Assembly (NCBI GenBank): GCA_034190875.2
Contig: CM067355.1
Location: forward strand, 32,748,561 to 32,812,560
Length of the DNA stretch: 64,000 bases
From: Urechis unicinctus
Lineage: Eukaryota; Annelida; Polychaeta; Xenopneusta; Urechidae
Direction of reading: 5' to 3'
The position numbers were made by a program, and so were the translations under genes. Each line of letters begins with the position of its first letter. Position 1 is the stretch's first letter. The notes beneath the pieces are model-generated. The model ran no database searches, had not been told where the DNA came from, and worked only from the letters and a program-made list of their open reading frames with translations. Positions 50,401 through 62,544 of this stretch are shown in pieces.

Positions 50401-51950
50401 AGTTCCGACTCCGAGTGGGTGAATTTGAAGGTTTACCTAGTATCATCCTCTCTTAACTTATACTTAATTATACTAGGGGCATCTTTCAGCTTATAACATT
50501 AAAGATCATCTCCATCACATGCGCTTGCTTGCTTTTTACTATCCTACCATTAAGATCACACACAGCAGTAGTGATATTGGATACAGCGGGAGGCGCTTTT
50601 GAAGGTACAATCATGATAGGTTTCCCCATCCACTCGCCATCATTCATTTCCAGTCGAAGAGGAAATATCATCTTCAGTTGTTGTCATGGTTACCATGATT
50701 ATCCTCATCATCTGGAAACGCATGTACATTGTCACGGGTGAAAGCAAAAGACGAAGCGACTTGTCCTTTAGCTGTTTATTGTCATAACACTCCTTCAACA
50801 AGCCTACCGGCATAATGACGCTCTCCCTCTCTCCTTTTATACACGCACATTCCATATCCATTTACTCAATACACGACATAATGGTTTTCAATCAGCCTTC
50901 CACTCACTCAATCATTCACGACGGCGAATTAAGATCTTCAGGTCACCGAAAGACACATTTGAAGCCGTCTGGCTTTCCTAGTTAAAGAGAAAAGACCAGT
51001 GAAAACGCTGACAGAAAACCGGTCTCGTCGAACAGTGACAGTGTACAACGTTCATTTAATTTCGGATCAACATCTGTTATTCCTAATAGAACCCCCTTTG
51101 CAATCATTATGATTGAGTGGTGTTTGCGATATATATATATTAAGTTATCTTTATGCAGTTAACCGGACTTTGCATTCTATCCGGACTGCAATACTATTAT
51201 GCAGTTAGTGTGGAGCTGTCATACAACTTGGCTTAAGTCATATTCATGGTGGGTGACTTATCAGGAAAATCCTTTATTGTGGACAATGTCAATAAGTGTA
51301 ACTTAATAGAAATGAAGTTTGATCTTACATTTCTTACATGTCTGTGGTTGCAGCTTTTACAGTGCTTCAGGTATACAACATCTAACGCTTATCAGCTTGT
51401 AGTCTCATTTGCTTTCAGGCCTAGTGTATGTGTTGCGGCAGTTGTAAACATAGTCATATATGCTGTGGTTTCCATTGTCTTGATTTGTGGCGACAGTTAC
51501 GTGTTATTGTCCAGAAAAGCTCGAAGGCATGCTACGGGGCTTTGTAATGGATGACCCTCTCTCCCCTGATTTGTACAGTTGTAAAACCACATTTTGTTTA
51601 AACATATTATCCTTCAATGGAGTATGATAAATTGTCCTTTATTAAAGTGAAGCATATTTCTCTTTTGTCATAGCCAACCTTGACTACGTATTGCATGCGA
51701 CACGCTATTATTTTCCAATTGATGATCACTTCACCCGAATCGTCGACTAATGCTGACGTGGCTTGGTCAAATGCAAGCGGTATGCACGTAAACTACCACG
51801 ACCACAGAATTTCAAACTGAACTGTTGAATGAATACCATGCTCATATGTTCGGGGATGCCAAAGATGCCACATTAATTGAAAAATTCTTGTATTCATGTT
51901 ATGTCTCTACTCATCTATGTTATGTAAAAATCTATGTGATATTGGTTCTA
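47440..51950. other. Mostly unique AT-rich DNA, no convincing gene
   Basis: No tandem period, tRNA-like element or recognisable domain was found. The longest uninterrupted frames are 60-102 codons, the range expected by chance here. The frame at 51,246-51,554 (plus, 102 codons) contains a hydrophobic stretch, VVNIVIYAVVSIVLIC, followed by a basic SRKARR, as in a membrane segment with a positive-inside flank. It has no family resemblance, and its start and splice context are ordinary. Three overlapping minus-strand frames at 50,122-50,307, 50,486-50,671 and 50,640-50,861 could be decayed coding sequence but match nothing I know. A short (AT)n run lies near 51,129-51,140. Confidence 0.5.
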
Positions 51951-51954
51951 TGTT

Positions 51955-52172
51955 ATGTGCCATCTATGTTATTGGTTGTATTGGTTTGTTGTGCCATCTA
52001 TGTGATGCATTGTTGTGCCATCTATGTTATGTATTGGTTGTGCCATCTTTGTTATGTATTGGTTGTGCCATCTATGTTATGTATTGGTTGTGCCATCTTT
52101 GTTATGTATTGGTTGTGCCATCTATGTTTGGTGCCATCTATGTTATGTATTGGTTGTGCCATCTTTGTTATG
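51955..52172 (+). repeat. 27-bp minisatellite (about 6-8 copies)
   Basis: Unit tgttatgtattggttgtgcc plus atctatg or atctttg, tandemly repeated with the cleanest copies between about 52,010 and 52,170 and more degenerate ones (gatattggttctatgttatg, ttattggttgtattggtttg) on the left. The last-position variants atctatg and atctttg tend to alternate, suggesting a 54-bp dimer. All three plus frames stay open for 60-120 codons because 27 is a multiple of three; the cysteine- and valine-rich peptides are not credible proteins. Confidence 0.85.
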
Positions 52173-53415
52173 CCAACATGTCATCATTAACTGTCAATAA
52201 TAATGAAATCCTGGATAACTATTTTGATTTGTAATGTTTCTTGCATATTGTTTTGCACGGCAAGATTCATTGTGTATAGTGGATTGGTTACTGGGCTCCA
52301 AAAAAACTTCTGTACAGACATGATAATTCATATTTATGAATGATTCATTCTGTATCCACTTTCAGGACAGCTTATATATTCAATAAGACAAATTGGCTTA
52401 ACCATGATAAGTCAAAGGTTCATAAAGATCTCCATGAAAGTTCCGTTTCCTGCAACAAGATCTGTCCCTAGACTAAGTACCTGAGTACAGCTGATGTGAG
52501 GCAAACTGTTACAAACGATCAAGTCTGGGTCGAAACACGCATCCAAGGTCACGCGTATATCGCCGTGCGCAGATTCTGTCGAATATTTTGCATAATTTCA
52601 CGCTGTGCACAAGAGACCACAGTCGTCGCCCGACCATTTCGAAATCTGTCCCGTCCCATGGGCTTTCTACCACTTTTAGTTGCCTCTCGTTTTCGCTTTT
52701 CCTCTTCTCGATCTATCCTCTCTCTCTTCTTTGGCTCCACGAACAAATTGATAGATGAGTTTACTTCATAATATTATAATAGCGTTCAGTTAGCTGGGGT
52801 ATCACTTTGAGTTGTTAGAGAACTCACTTGAATAGCAAAAAGATTTCTTACAGAGAAGGACACAATTATTATCCATTCCGTCAAATAATGCATTGTAAGT
52901 ATTGATCGTCCTATTCTATAATTTAACATACCATCTTGATATTTCAATAATGGTTGCAACGTCGGCACAGTTTGGTCGATGTTTGCTAATCTGATCACTG
53001 GTATCTGTGCATGTAATTTATAACATCCCGATTACTAGGTTGAAACCGATTTAACAAGCTTGGTCAGTCAACCTGATAACACTTCTCAGCCCCCGAGTTC
53101 ATAGGTCAACTTGATTGATCACATGGCGTCCACAGGTCGTGCATCCGTTAACTGGACTAAGGAATGGATGCTCGACATCAGGGGATGGTTGATACTATTT
53201 TATTGACGTAAACTGAACACAATTATCGCTGCTGTTAGCTGTGAGTCTTACACTAAAACAACCACTGTTATCACAGCTTATACGCCCAACAATCCGAATC
53301 AACTGATGATAAACAATCTTCAGATTGCTAGTGGGTCATTCATTTATTGCTGCCTGGTCCGCTTTGACGAATAGACAAAGAACTTTGCCCATGGTTTTTA
53401 GTCCGGTCTAAAGCC
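52173..53415. other. Unique sequence, nothing recognised
   Basis: AT-rich sequence with no repeat or RNA gene found. A pyrimidine-rich stretch at about 52,685-52,740 gives a basic, glutamate/lysine-rich minus-strand frame of 65 codons (52,549-52,746) and an overlapping plus frame of 91 codons. The composition arises from the CT-rich strand and no family is recognised. Confidence 0.5.
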
Positions 53416-53417
53416 AA

Positions 53418-53524
53418 TCGATAGCCAATCCCGTGACGGACGTGATAGCCATATATCCCGTGACGGACGTGATAGCCATATATCCCGTGACGGACGTGAT
53501 AGCCATATATCCCGTGACGGACGC
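53418..53524 (+). repeat. 27-bp minisatellite, about 4 copies
   Basis: Unit gatagccatatatcccgtga followed by cggacgt, three full copies preceded by a shortened one (gatagccaatcccgtgacgg) and ending at gacggacgctgtc. The copies are identical, implying recent slippage. It is unrelated in sequence to the other 27-bp array 1.3 kb upstream. Confidence 0.9.
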
Positions 53525-53900
53525 TGTCTGAGGTGATGTTTTTGCACACATAGCTTACGCTTTTGCAATGGCGACGGTGCTGTTGGCTCGCTGGTCGGTG
53601 TCAATATAGGGACGTGCCATTTCAATCACGATTATGCTATACCAGTAACAACTTAATGCGTAACGTCAAAGTAATTGCTTTACTGGCAGAGAGGAAAAGT
53701 ATTGCCAGCCTTTCTTGTATGACTTACAATTAACAATGAGAGAAATCACAATCAGGATATAACCAAGATGTCAATATAAAAATGATTCATAATTTGATGA
53801 AAAACTAGTTTATAAATTGGTAAAATATCATCCCTCTCTGATGCACGAAGTGAGTTGATAACACTGTCATTATCCTCATAGACGTTCTGCGATAACACTG
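53525..53900. other. Unique sequence up to the contig end
   Basis: No gene is seen. At the very edge, gataacactg occurs at 53,857-53,866 and again at 53,891-53,900, immediately before the gap, a 34-bp spacing that could mark the start of another tandem repeat. Confidence 0.45.
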
Positions 53901-54000
53901 NNNNNNNNNNNNNNNNNNNNNNNNNNNNNNNNNNNNNNNNNNNNNNNNNNNNNNNNNNNNNNNNNNNNNNNNNNNNNNNNNNNNNNNNNNNNNNNNNNNN
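53901..54000. other. Assembly gap, 100 N
   Basis: Exactly 100 undetermined bases, the usual placeholder for a scaffold join of unknown size. Order, orientation and distance of the sequence on its two sides are therefore not proven. A predicted minus-strand frame at 53,752-54,009 crosses the Ns and is meaningless. Confidence 0.97.
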
Positions 54001-54239
54001 GCCAGTCATGCTGTCGGTCTATATTATGAATACGCTGTGTGAATATATAATATTGTATTTGTAATAATTGCCCATAATTTTGGACATGTTATGACGCATG
54101 CGTATTGTTTTTAGAGCAGACATAATAATAATAGAACCGATATAATGTAAATGGTAATATCCGGGTTTGACGTCATATCAGCATCAAGGTGATATCGGAT
54201 ATCGCGACTGTAATGGATGAGGATGATAGGATAAGTGCA
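54001..54239. other. Unique sequence right of the gap
   Basis: AT-rich flank with no gene or repeat recognised. It separates the gap from a SINE-like element. Confidence 0.45.
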
Positions 54240-54458
54240 GCGCCCACTTGGAACAAACCCGTTGTCCAGACCGGTCTGCTAAAACCACGCCGATGGGTCT
54301 AGCATGATACTGTTGAGCTACCTGGTAGGGTACATCCTACCTCCAGAGATGGGACAACAAATTCACGTAATCAACCGATTCAGGTTTTCACACCTTGGTA
54401 TCGAACCTATAACCTGTTGGTCGAAAGGCGACCCAGTAAACCACTGCGCTAGGGGGAT
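54240..54458 (-). mobile_element. tRNA-derived SINE-like element
   Basis: On the minus strand the sequence has a full RNA polymerase III type 2 promoter: box A TAGCGCAGTGG at 54,441-54,451 and box B GGTTCGATACC at 54,397-54,407, with 33 bp between them as in a tRNA. Between the boxes GTCG-CCTTT-CGAC resembles an anticodon arm. The acceptor and downstream parts do not close into a tRNA, so this is a tRNA-derived head followed by about 140 bp of body, as in SINEs. The body holds an inverted repeat GTAGG/CCTAC at 54,325-54,340. The 3' end, near 54,240, is uncertain because I see no poly-A or target duplication. The alternative is a lone tRNA pseudogene. A 66-codon plus-strand frame across it is a shadow. 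Confidence 0.6.
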
Positions 54459-55734
54459 CAATTGGAAACGACATAAGCTAAGGCCATGGCGACTGTTCAA
54501 ATGATTGAAAATTATTTATCATTTGCTATATTTCCTAGTTACTAGGGGTTACATTAGGTCGAACCTGCATGTCCTGATAAATGTGTATTAATCATGGCCA
54601 TTTCAGAGTATAAGAAATGCTCCCATGGCTCCTGAATACACTTTTGCATGATTATAATATCGATCCCAATATCTAGATCTTAATGCCTATAAATATAACA
54701 TGTATTTGTGCAACCAAGGACAAACAAAAAGTAAAACATTTGAGATAATAGCACTTGATGGAAGAAAATGCTTACTAATGATGTCCAAAAATGCACATAA
54801 CATATGGTATGATAATGCTGAGCTATAACTGACGCCTTTGAAAACCTTCCAGGGGTCCTAATGTATACCGCTCTGAGGAACAGGAAGCCTGCTTGATACC
54901 GAATTTGTGAATTACAGAGACGTATAATACGATTGGCGCTAAAGTCACATTTCGACAATCCATCTCTGATGTTGTGTCCTCTAGAGGCGATGTCCTCCAA
55001 TTGTGCTGCTAACAACGACCTTCATTCAACTACTGTCAATTGTATTTGCCATGACGTAATTTTGATGATGATGATGATTTCATGAACTCACACTCGCTCT
55101 CTGTCACTGACATAAAGTGGTAAATGGCCCAGCCTGATAAAGCAGCACAGGCATCTCTTACGCAATAAGTTACTAGCGTTAATCAAAATTTGGAATGACA
55201 CCTGTTGCTCGCACGGAATGACGGACATGTTTTGTCATCCATTATAGAGTAGTGCGATGTCCTTGTATGGATGTAGAATCAACGAAAGTCTGATCGATAT
55301 GTAACATATGGGGAATTCTACTACAATTGATCGCCTCAACGTCTAGTATGAGGAAAGCGTGACTGTTGGTCCTTCATCCAACATCTCTTTGGTTGCCACA
55401 TTGCGACATCGGTAGAAATAGTGCCATCTTACTGGACGAGGCAATCGCGCAATAAATTGTCTATGTGGTTTTGAAATAGACGTCATGACGGGACCGAGCC
55501 TGCCAAGCGTAGCCATTAGATCTGTAGTTTCACTGCTTCAAAAGGTGATATCATCCACTACAGCAACACCAATGCCACAGTATTTCCCACCTCCAGCACC
55601 TAAGTTGATTGATTCCCTTTAAAGGCAAAACAAATGTTTGAAGTGAATCGTTATTAAGTGCTGAAATATAGCTAAAACTTAATGTAATTTTAGTCGTCTT
55701 TGTGGGCATGGGCGTATGTGCATGTGCGTAATTG
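54459..55734. other. Unique sequence, nothing recognised
   Basis: No gene, RNA gene or long repeat is found. A short (GAT)n run of about five units lies near 55,060-55,078. A minus-strand frame of 111 codons at 54,680-55,015 lacks any family resemblance. Confidence 0.45.
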
Positions 55735-55738
55735 TACG

Positions 55739-55770
<32 letters not shown>

Positions 55771-56267
55771 TGTATGTATGTATGTATGTATGTATGTATG
55801 TATGTATGTATGTATGTATGTATGTATGTATGTATGTATGTATGTATGTATGTATGTATGTATGTATGTATGTATGTATGTATGTATGTATGTATGTATG
55901 TATGTATGTATGTATGTATGTATGTCTGTATGTATGTATGTATGTATGTATGTATGTATGTATGTATGTATGTATGTATGTATGTATGTATGTATGTATG
56001 TATGTATGTATGCATGTATGTGTGTATGTATGTATGTATGTATGTATGTATGTATGTATGTATGTATGTATGTATGTATGTATGTATGTATGTATGTGTA
56101 TGTATGTATGTATGTATGTATGTATGTATGTATGTATGTATGTATGTATGTATGTATGTATGTATGTATGTATGTATGTATGTATGTATGTATGTATGTA
56201 TGTATGTATGTATGTATGTATGTATGTATGTATGTATGTATGTATGTATGTATGTATGTATGTATGT
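55735..56267 (+). repeat. (TATG)n microsatellite, about 530 bp
   Basis: About 130 units of the tetranucleotide with few interruptions: a T-to-C change making gtctg near 55,924-55,928, gcatgtatgtgtg near 56,012-56,024, and an extra tg near 56,096. The tract is an almost uninterrupted alternation of pyrimidine and purine. It produces meaningless frames of up to 236 codons on both strands. Confidence 0.98.
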
Positions 56268-59200
56268 AGATCTAGATCAGCTGTAGGTTTACAGTTTGGG
56301 TTATGTGTGTTGTGGATTCGCGCATTAATAACGATATAATAACCAATTAGGAGAAAAGTGAAAAGTGAATTTATAAACCAGTAACACATGTATTGAGTAT
56401 ATTAAAGAGCTGAATGGTTCCTAGTTTTGTTCAGTCTATGTTTATGTTTATATAGGTATACAACCGTATATTAGGTACCTGAATAATGATATACTTCCGA
56501 TGATGTTAGTTAATTTAGTATGCTGTGAATCGATGTTATGAAGTCACAAATTGAAGCGCCGATGACGCCTTTGTTTGTGTGACCCGAGCATCATCGCGGC
56601 TTGATGGGAGCGGAATCAGAATACACCAATGTAAATTTGCATACACTTGATAGATACCCTTTAAGCACTGACACTTAGTCACGCAGAGGCACACATATTC
56701 CACAATGATGGTTATGAAACCGGGAGTGGCTCCGGATTTCCGGTACCAGCGTGACATCAAACCAGCTTAGCACAACTCGTTAACGTTCACAACATGTCTG
56801 AGCGTTAAGGCACGCCTTTACAGTAAGCTCATAACGCCATTTATTGCGTTTCTACTCGAGGATGCAGATGGAAGTTATGTTAATGTTACGCATCGATATA
56901 TTTCTATGCGTATTTAAAACGATGAAACAAATGACCTTCCAGCACATACAATCATACAGCTGCGGCAACGGGGATATTGAACATGAGTTTATATGAGCCG
57001 TTTCAGCCAGAATTGAAGATATTGAATATGTCTTGTTATAGAAAGACGATGTGATACTCGCACACAGGTACATAATTAGGGGCACAAGTCTACATATTGT
57101 GTGTTTTACCTATGATTGCTATGTCTCCTATCGGTTGGTATGATCGTGAGCCTGAGTTGGAGCCGTTATAACGTTTGCATGGATCAATGCATCTTCTGAG
57201 GCTATTATGTTGTACACCAATCAGCTAAACAAGTATTGAGCATGTTGCATCAAGACGTTAACAGAAAGTGTATGAATTGACATTCAGATATACTGAGAGC
57301 TACACATATCAGCGTTCTTTACACCTTTTATTAGCAGACAAAATGTATGCGGACAGAGGGTGGAAGATGAAATTTGCCCATAACATTTGATACGGCCAAT
57401 CAAAAACTGCTAATTCATGACACACATTGCAATCGAACAATCCACTCTTCAAGAAATAATCTGGAGTCTAGCCCAGCTGTTAATCAAATGTTATGTATAG
57501 ATTGAAGTGCGAAGAATCTTCAACCACTCCACTTGTATGAGCTGCTCACGCGCTCACATTGCTCATCAACCATTGGTTACTGGCTTCATGTGTATAATCT
57601 CTCTTGTTTCTGATCTCCTGTGTTTAAGTGACACGCAACCACCTTGTAACACTGATGTGGATATGTAGTCTACGTCCCTGACTCCAGGGCTTCCGCTACG
57701 CTGTTCTCCACAGGGTCTGCAATACACACAAGGTGTTGATGTGATGCGCCCGATTATTCATCAGACCTGTTTGACTATATTCGTTCCAATCACCGCCGAG
57801 GTCGTGACCCGAATGGATATCAACTGCCGCGCGCGGCCCCGTCACCAGGTTCTGACGCTAACTTGTTACATCCGCCCTTTGTTTCCTGCGATGTCATCTA
57901 CAATATTGAATAGACATCACACATATTGTGATCTGACTAGTTGGGGAGAGGGATATGGGTAAGTTCTATAGTCGCAATATGTTTCCTCATCTCAGTGTAA
58001 ACATTTAACACGAAATGCTAAATCAAGATCGCTGTCAGGACAGGTTTTGTGTTTGGCCGAGCCAGTGTTAACAGGAGGCGGGACAGCCAGGTTGTGACGT
58101 CATAAAAACTTGGCCAGGGGTAAAAATCACAAGATCCACCGAGCCTTTTTGACAACATGCTGTTGGCGTCGCTGTTGGTGTGATAAAAACTAGTTTGCCA
58201 CTATGAATCACGGAGTCAGTCGTGTACAATTGGAGGAACACGCATCTACTTCAGTGTGCATTTGTTTGATTTAGGCTGTTTGTTAAGGATTATGCCATGG
58301 CAATGGTGATCATTCAGACAAAGAGTTGCTCTTTTCAGGTGATCTACAAACTGACGTGTTCTTGTTTTCGCCTGTCAAGGTGTTGTTGTTGACTTGGTGT
58401 CACGTGGGCTTCGTAATAACCGGCTCAAGTCTCAAATGAGCGATTAAACCAGAAATATCATCGCAATGGTTGATCAAGTTAACTCGCACATAATCACTGA
58501 TTTGCGGGAAAAAGTTAATTATTGTTGATGAAATTGCAAATTGATTGACATACGCATGCAATCAGCCCTTTTGATGTGCATTCATGACTTTAAAGGAAGA
58601 GATCGTTGATAACCTTTTGTCTGCTTCATGATTCGCTATGGTAAAGGTCTAGAACTATCACATGACAAGGGGTATGATCGCGTAACAGAGCTCTAACTGA
58701 TACTTTTCACATAGCATCGCCATTGTTAAGTCGCTATATTGTCCCGCGTCCTATGAACTTTTGCCGGGAGATGATGGTAAACTTCTGGTCACGAGTGTGT
58801 CTCCGCCAGGCTGAGGTTCATCAACATATGTCATCCTGTGTGTTTTGAAGCAATCAGGTGGGTTTTTTTAACAGTTCAACCACTTGGTCATAAATGCTTA
58901 AATATCAACGAATTGCTTAACGCAAACTGTATTTCCGATTCTCGGAGGCTTTTCTACTTGAATTGATAAAATTCTTCATTCCATCAAGCAGTGGAATAAC
59001 TATCAATGTATTGGCGGCATACAAGGACAGAGTGTGTGATTTGCTTTACTTTCCAAAAGAGTTCATTCACGACGGTCAGTCCGCATGTTGTTCAGCATGG
59101 ATGCAGCTGGTGTCCCAGGCGCAATAACGCGTTTCATTATTTGGATACCTTTTTGGAATGCAATTCTAAATATAGATATATGATTACCCTTTAGTCGAAG

Positions 59201-62200
59201 TTCATTTGCTCATATGCCTTGGTAAACTGTATACAACGACGCCCCTTTCTGACACTTTTTACACAGTTCAGATAGTCAAGCCCAGGTCAAGCTATTACGG
59301 TGATGTTCAATTAATGGAGAAATCTAACCAATTATTAATCTTCACCTGTAAAATAATTTATCTGCAGCGAGTTCTCAAAACAGTTGTTGGACGGGTATTG
59401 TTATACATGGAACATGTGGTACAGTACCCACGGAACAGTCACGTGATTAGTCACTTTTGGCTGCCAACGTTAGAATATTCCAGCCAATCAAGACCAAATG
59501 AACCAAACATTTCAGGTATACTCGGTAATCTTTGGAACGAGGAAAGATCACAGATGCATCAAGCAAACGAACAGCCTCCATAACGGATAGATCCGTCTGT
59601 GCATTTGATGAAACCTGCTTTAGCAATGAACGTGGGAGTAGGGATACAATCACAGAACATTGGCATGTTACAATCGAAAATCACTTGATGTACTGCACAG
59701 GTAAACTTACGTGGTCTGTAACACATTTTATTCAGCCACATATGTGACGGCGTACTCTCCATTACTACATAATGCACCAGCTATTACAACTCTCAGTAAA
59801 TTCAACCCCTACACCGAGCCTGTTGTCATGGGAAACAAGGAATAAAACAACAATGTGGTAGGTCACTGCTTGATAAGTGACACCTGTCGTGTCTTACATT
59901 TTCACTTAATATTTCTGAAGATCCTTGGTATCCAACTTAAGGTTATCTGCTAGTCGTACTTATGATATCCGATTCTTGCATCTCATACAAGATCCTTCAA
60001 GCAACTCTATCAATTATATGGTTTTGGCTGCATTTTGTTGACACAGCTGGTAATGTGATAAGGAAGAGGTGGTTGCTATGGAAACGAATGGGGTTAACAT
60101 GAGCGCGTCAGGCAAAAACAACAGCAACATTACTGCAAATGTCGAGATGGTTTTTCAGAGGTATCTTGTATTTCAATGGACAGTCGACGTAGGATCTTAC
60201 ATCGTTTGCTTCGCTTGGGTACAAATTACCGTAATTGAATGTGCCAAGTGGGCGAATCGAAATTGTTTCAACTTTGTACGTCACCATAAACTTCTTATAG
60301 TTCGTCATTCTTGTCGGGACCAACGATCTGAATGACAACAACTACCGATGTTGATCCTACAATATTTGACGAATTATGCATTCCAGTTATTTACTTTTGC
60401 TTGATTTAATGATGATTATGTATGTAGAATGAATGTTCGTTTCTACAGTGCTCGCCAAACAATCATGGCTTTTTTTATTGCATCCAGGTACAAATTATGT
60501 CACAAAGTATCAGATTTCTTAAAACCTGATACAACGTGCAGATTCTGAAGTTCTAAACTAACAAGCTCTATTCTTCGTGACAATAACTTTTATCTAAAAC
60601 CTGACCCGTTAAGAAATTCTTGAATAGAATCCACGATATACAAGTGATTACAACCCTATGTATTAAGCAGCTGATTGGCTTACCATTCAACGAAGCATCT
60701 ATTCCAGTGACAATTACAATGATGGGCGGGAATAATGGAGCCAATTGGACATATAATCACCTGCTTCGTGTTATCAATTAACCCGTTGGTGTGCTCGCGG
60801 AATGCCTGCGAAATACGAAGATGGTCTGACGAATTACTTAACTGTTGTATTTTTTGTAACATAGCTGTATTTAGAGCAACCCTCTCAATTTTATCACATT
60901 AGAGCGACGTCAAAAAATATGAACAAAATTTACCTAATTAATCCAGCTGCCCTTTGATCTGTAATTTTTTATTTGTACATGAAATCTTGGATCTGAGGAA
61001 TGGCGTCTATAGGTTGGATGTCATGGATGCAGAACAAAACTGTCAATATTCTGTTCATATTCTGCAATATATCTCAATCGCCGCATTCTATAACAGGAGC
61101 CAACGAAATGCTTTACATAGGGTTGCAATCATGTGGTAATTATATCAGCGTGAAATGCAAAAAAACTTCACCAACATTGTCGGCATGATGTGATAAAATC
61201 GTAATGTGGTCGTAATTAGCTTCTTCCCGTAGACCTAATTAGTCAACATACCTAGCTGAATGCTAGCATGTGTATTATTATAGAAAACGTATCGTGGTTA
61301 TTGTAAATACAAGCCGCATCTATACATAATCAACCGATGGTATCGTTGTTATGCAGTAATTCAGCCTTGTGTATCACCACCAACACCTCGTTCCTTTCAA
61401 TAATTCGTTAGTTCCCATCCACCGTCCGCATTGATGTCGCCGCCACGTTGGCTTTGTATACCTTACATTCATTGACAATTCATAACAGTAGCGATATCTG
61501 TGATGGTTGTGATAAAAGAAGATTATTATTGATTTCATCACAGACTGTTAGATATATCATCACTAACCATAACAAGCAATTAACTATTGGATTGTATCCG
61601 AAGGCTGATTGAAATCGCACTCAGTATTCTCGATAATTCTACTGCCGAAGACAGTATAAAATTGTGTTATAATTGCTTTACGCATGCGCCCCACGTTGAT
61701 CGATCTATGCTGAGCATGCCGACAATAAGGACATCACATCCGCCATTGTCCCATTGATACAGCAGGTCACTTACCTTCTCCTCATTTCAAGCGAGATTTT
61801 GGTTTTTGCCAGACGTAGAGCTATAACTGACACTTGAACTAACCACAACAATTCAGGACCAAGTGCCTAAACAAAACATTCTCAGTTTAAACAATAAATT
61901 AATATTACCACTTAAGTGTTGGTCACGGAATTGTACTCGACTGTATATCGGCCATTTGTACAGTGTTGTTTTGTTTATGGCGATGTTTGTTTGTTTTAGG
62001 TTGGTGTGGTAGCCAAATTTAAATATTAGGTTGCAATGATAACTTATTGGCAGTGAAGGGTGCGTTTATTGTTTAGCAAACGTAGACCTGCGACACATAT
62101 GTCACACACCGTGACTGTTGAGAATTCTAACATTTGGCCAGTTATGAGCGCTCTGTTTAAATTTCCAACCAGCTTCGTCGCACCATAGGTTTTCCAAGAT

Positions 62201-62540
62201 ATTCACCAATTAATTGAACAGCGTTTTTCCAACGCTTTCGAATCACATTACGCTTTTTATTGAACTCACATAGGTATATGATGGTGCCCAACTGGCATTT
62301 TGGAGGTACATAGTGATGGAAATGTTGTACATAACCGGATGTTGCTCAGAACATGGTATCTTTAATGATTGATGGGGCGGAAATGTTTTTCATTGAAAAC
62401 TTGCTTCAGGCTAACTATGCCTTTCGGTTGGCTTGCATGCCTTTGATTGGTTATTCCAGGACGTGAATATTACGACGGATATGACGAGGTAACCTTAGGA
62501 GCTTACCAATCTAAAGGTAGTGGATCGATCATGGACACTA
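56268..62540. other. Mostly unique AT-rich DNA, no convincing gene
   Basis: About 6.3 kb with no tandem repeat, tRNA, rRNA or recognisable domain. Frames reach 125 codons (59,206-59,583, plus) without family resemblance. One weak exon candidate is the frame at 57,741-57,962, which ends at a consensus donor GTAAGT (57,959-57,964) in a locally GC-richer patch (gccgcgcgcggccccgtcac). A palindromic CRE lies 130 bp downstream. An 88-codon plus frame at 60,069-60,335 shows nothing familiar. Intronic or intergenic DNA of a large-genome animal would look like this. Confidence 0.5.
58078..58108 (+). promoter_or_regulatory. GC-box, CRE and TATA-like cluster (weak)
   Basis: GGCGGG at about 58,078 is followed by TGACGTCA at 58,095-58,102, which runs directly into ATAAAAA. 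The combination resembles a CRE-containing promoter, but the CRE and the A-rich box almost overlap and no gene is seen downstream. Chance occurrence is likely. Confidence 0.15.
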
Positions 62541-62544
62541 CTGA

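Noticed and set aside
50122-50861. Three overlapping minus-strand frames as pieces of a broken gene
   Set aside because: They are in different frames, match no family I know, and are each short enough to be random.
51246-51554. 102-codon plus frame with a membrane-like segment
   Set aside because: No family resemblance, ordinary start context and a length compatible with chance.
52549-52771. Basic Lys/Arg/Glu-rich minus-strand frame and its plus-strand shadow
   Set aside because: The composition follows from a CT-rich stretch; there is no supporting motif.
53752-54009. 85-codon minus frame spanning the gap
   Set aside because: It is open only because the Ns are translated as X.
55551-56389. 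Frames up to 236 codons rich in Tyr/Ile/His/Thr or Met/Tyr/Val/Cys
   Set aside because: Translation of the (TATG)n tract; present in several frames on both strands.
59206-59583. 125-codon plus frame
   Set aside because: No recognisable domain, repeat or splice context.
60069-60335. 88-codon plus frame with an in-frame ATG after a purine-rich stretch
   Set aside because: No family resemblance, and an overlapping frame exists on the other strand.
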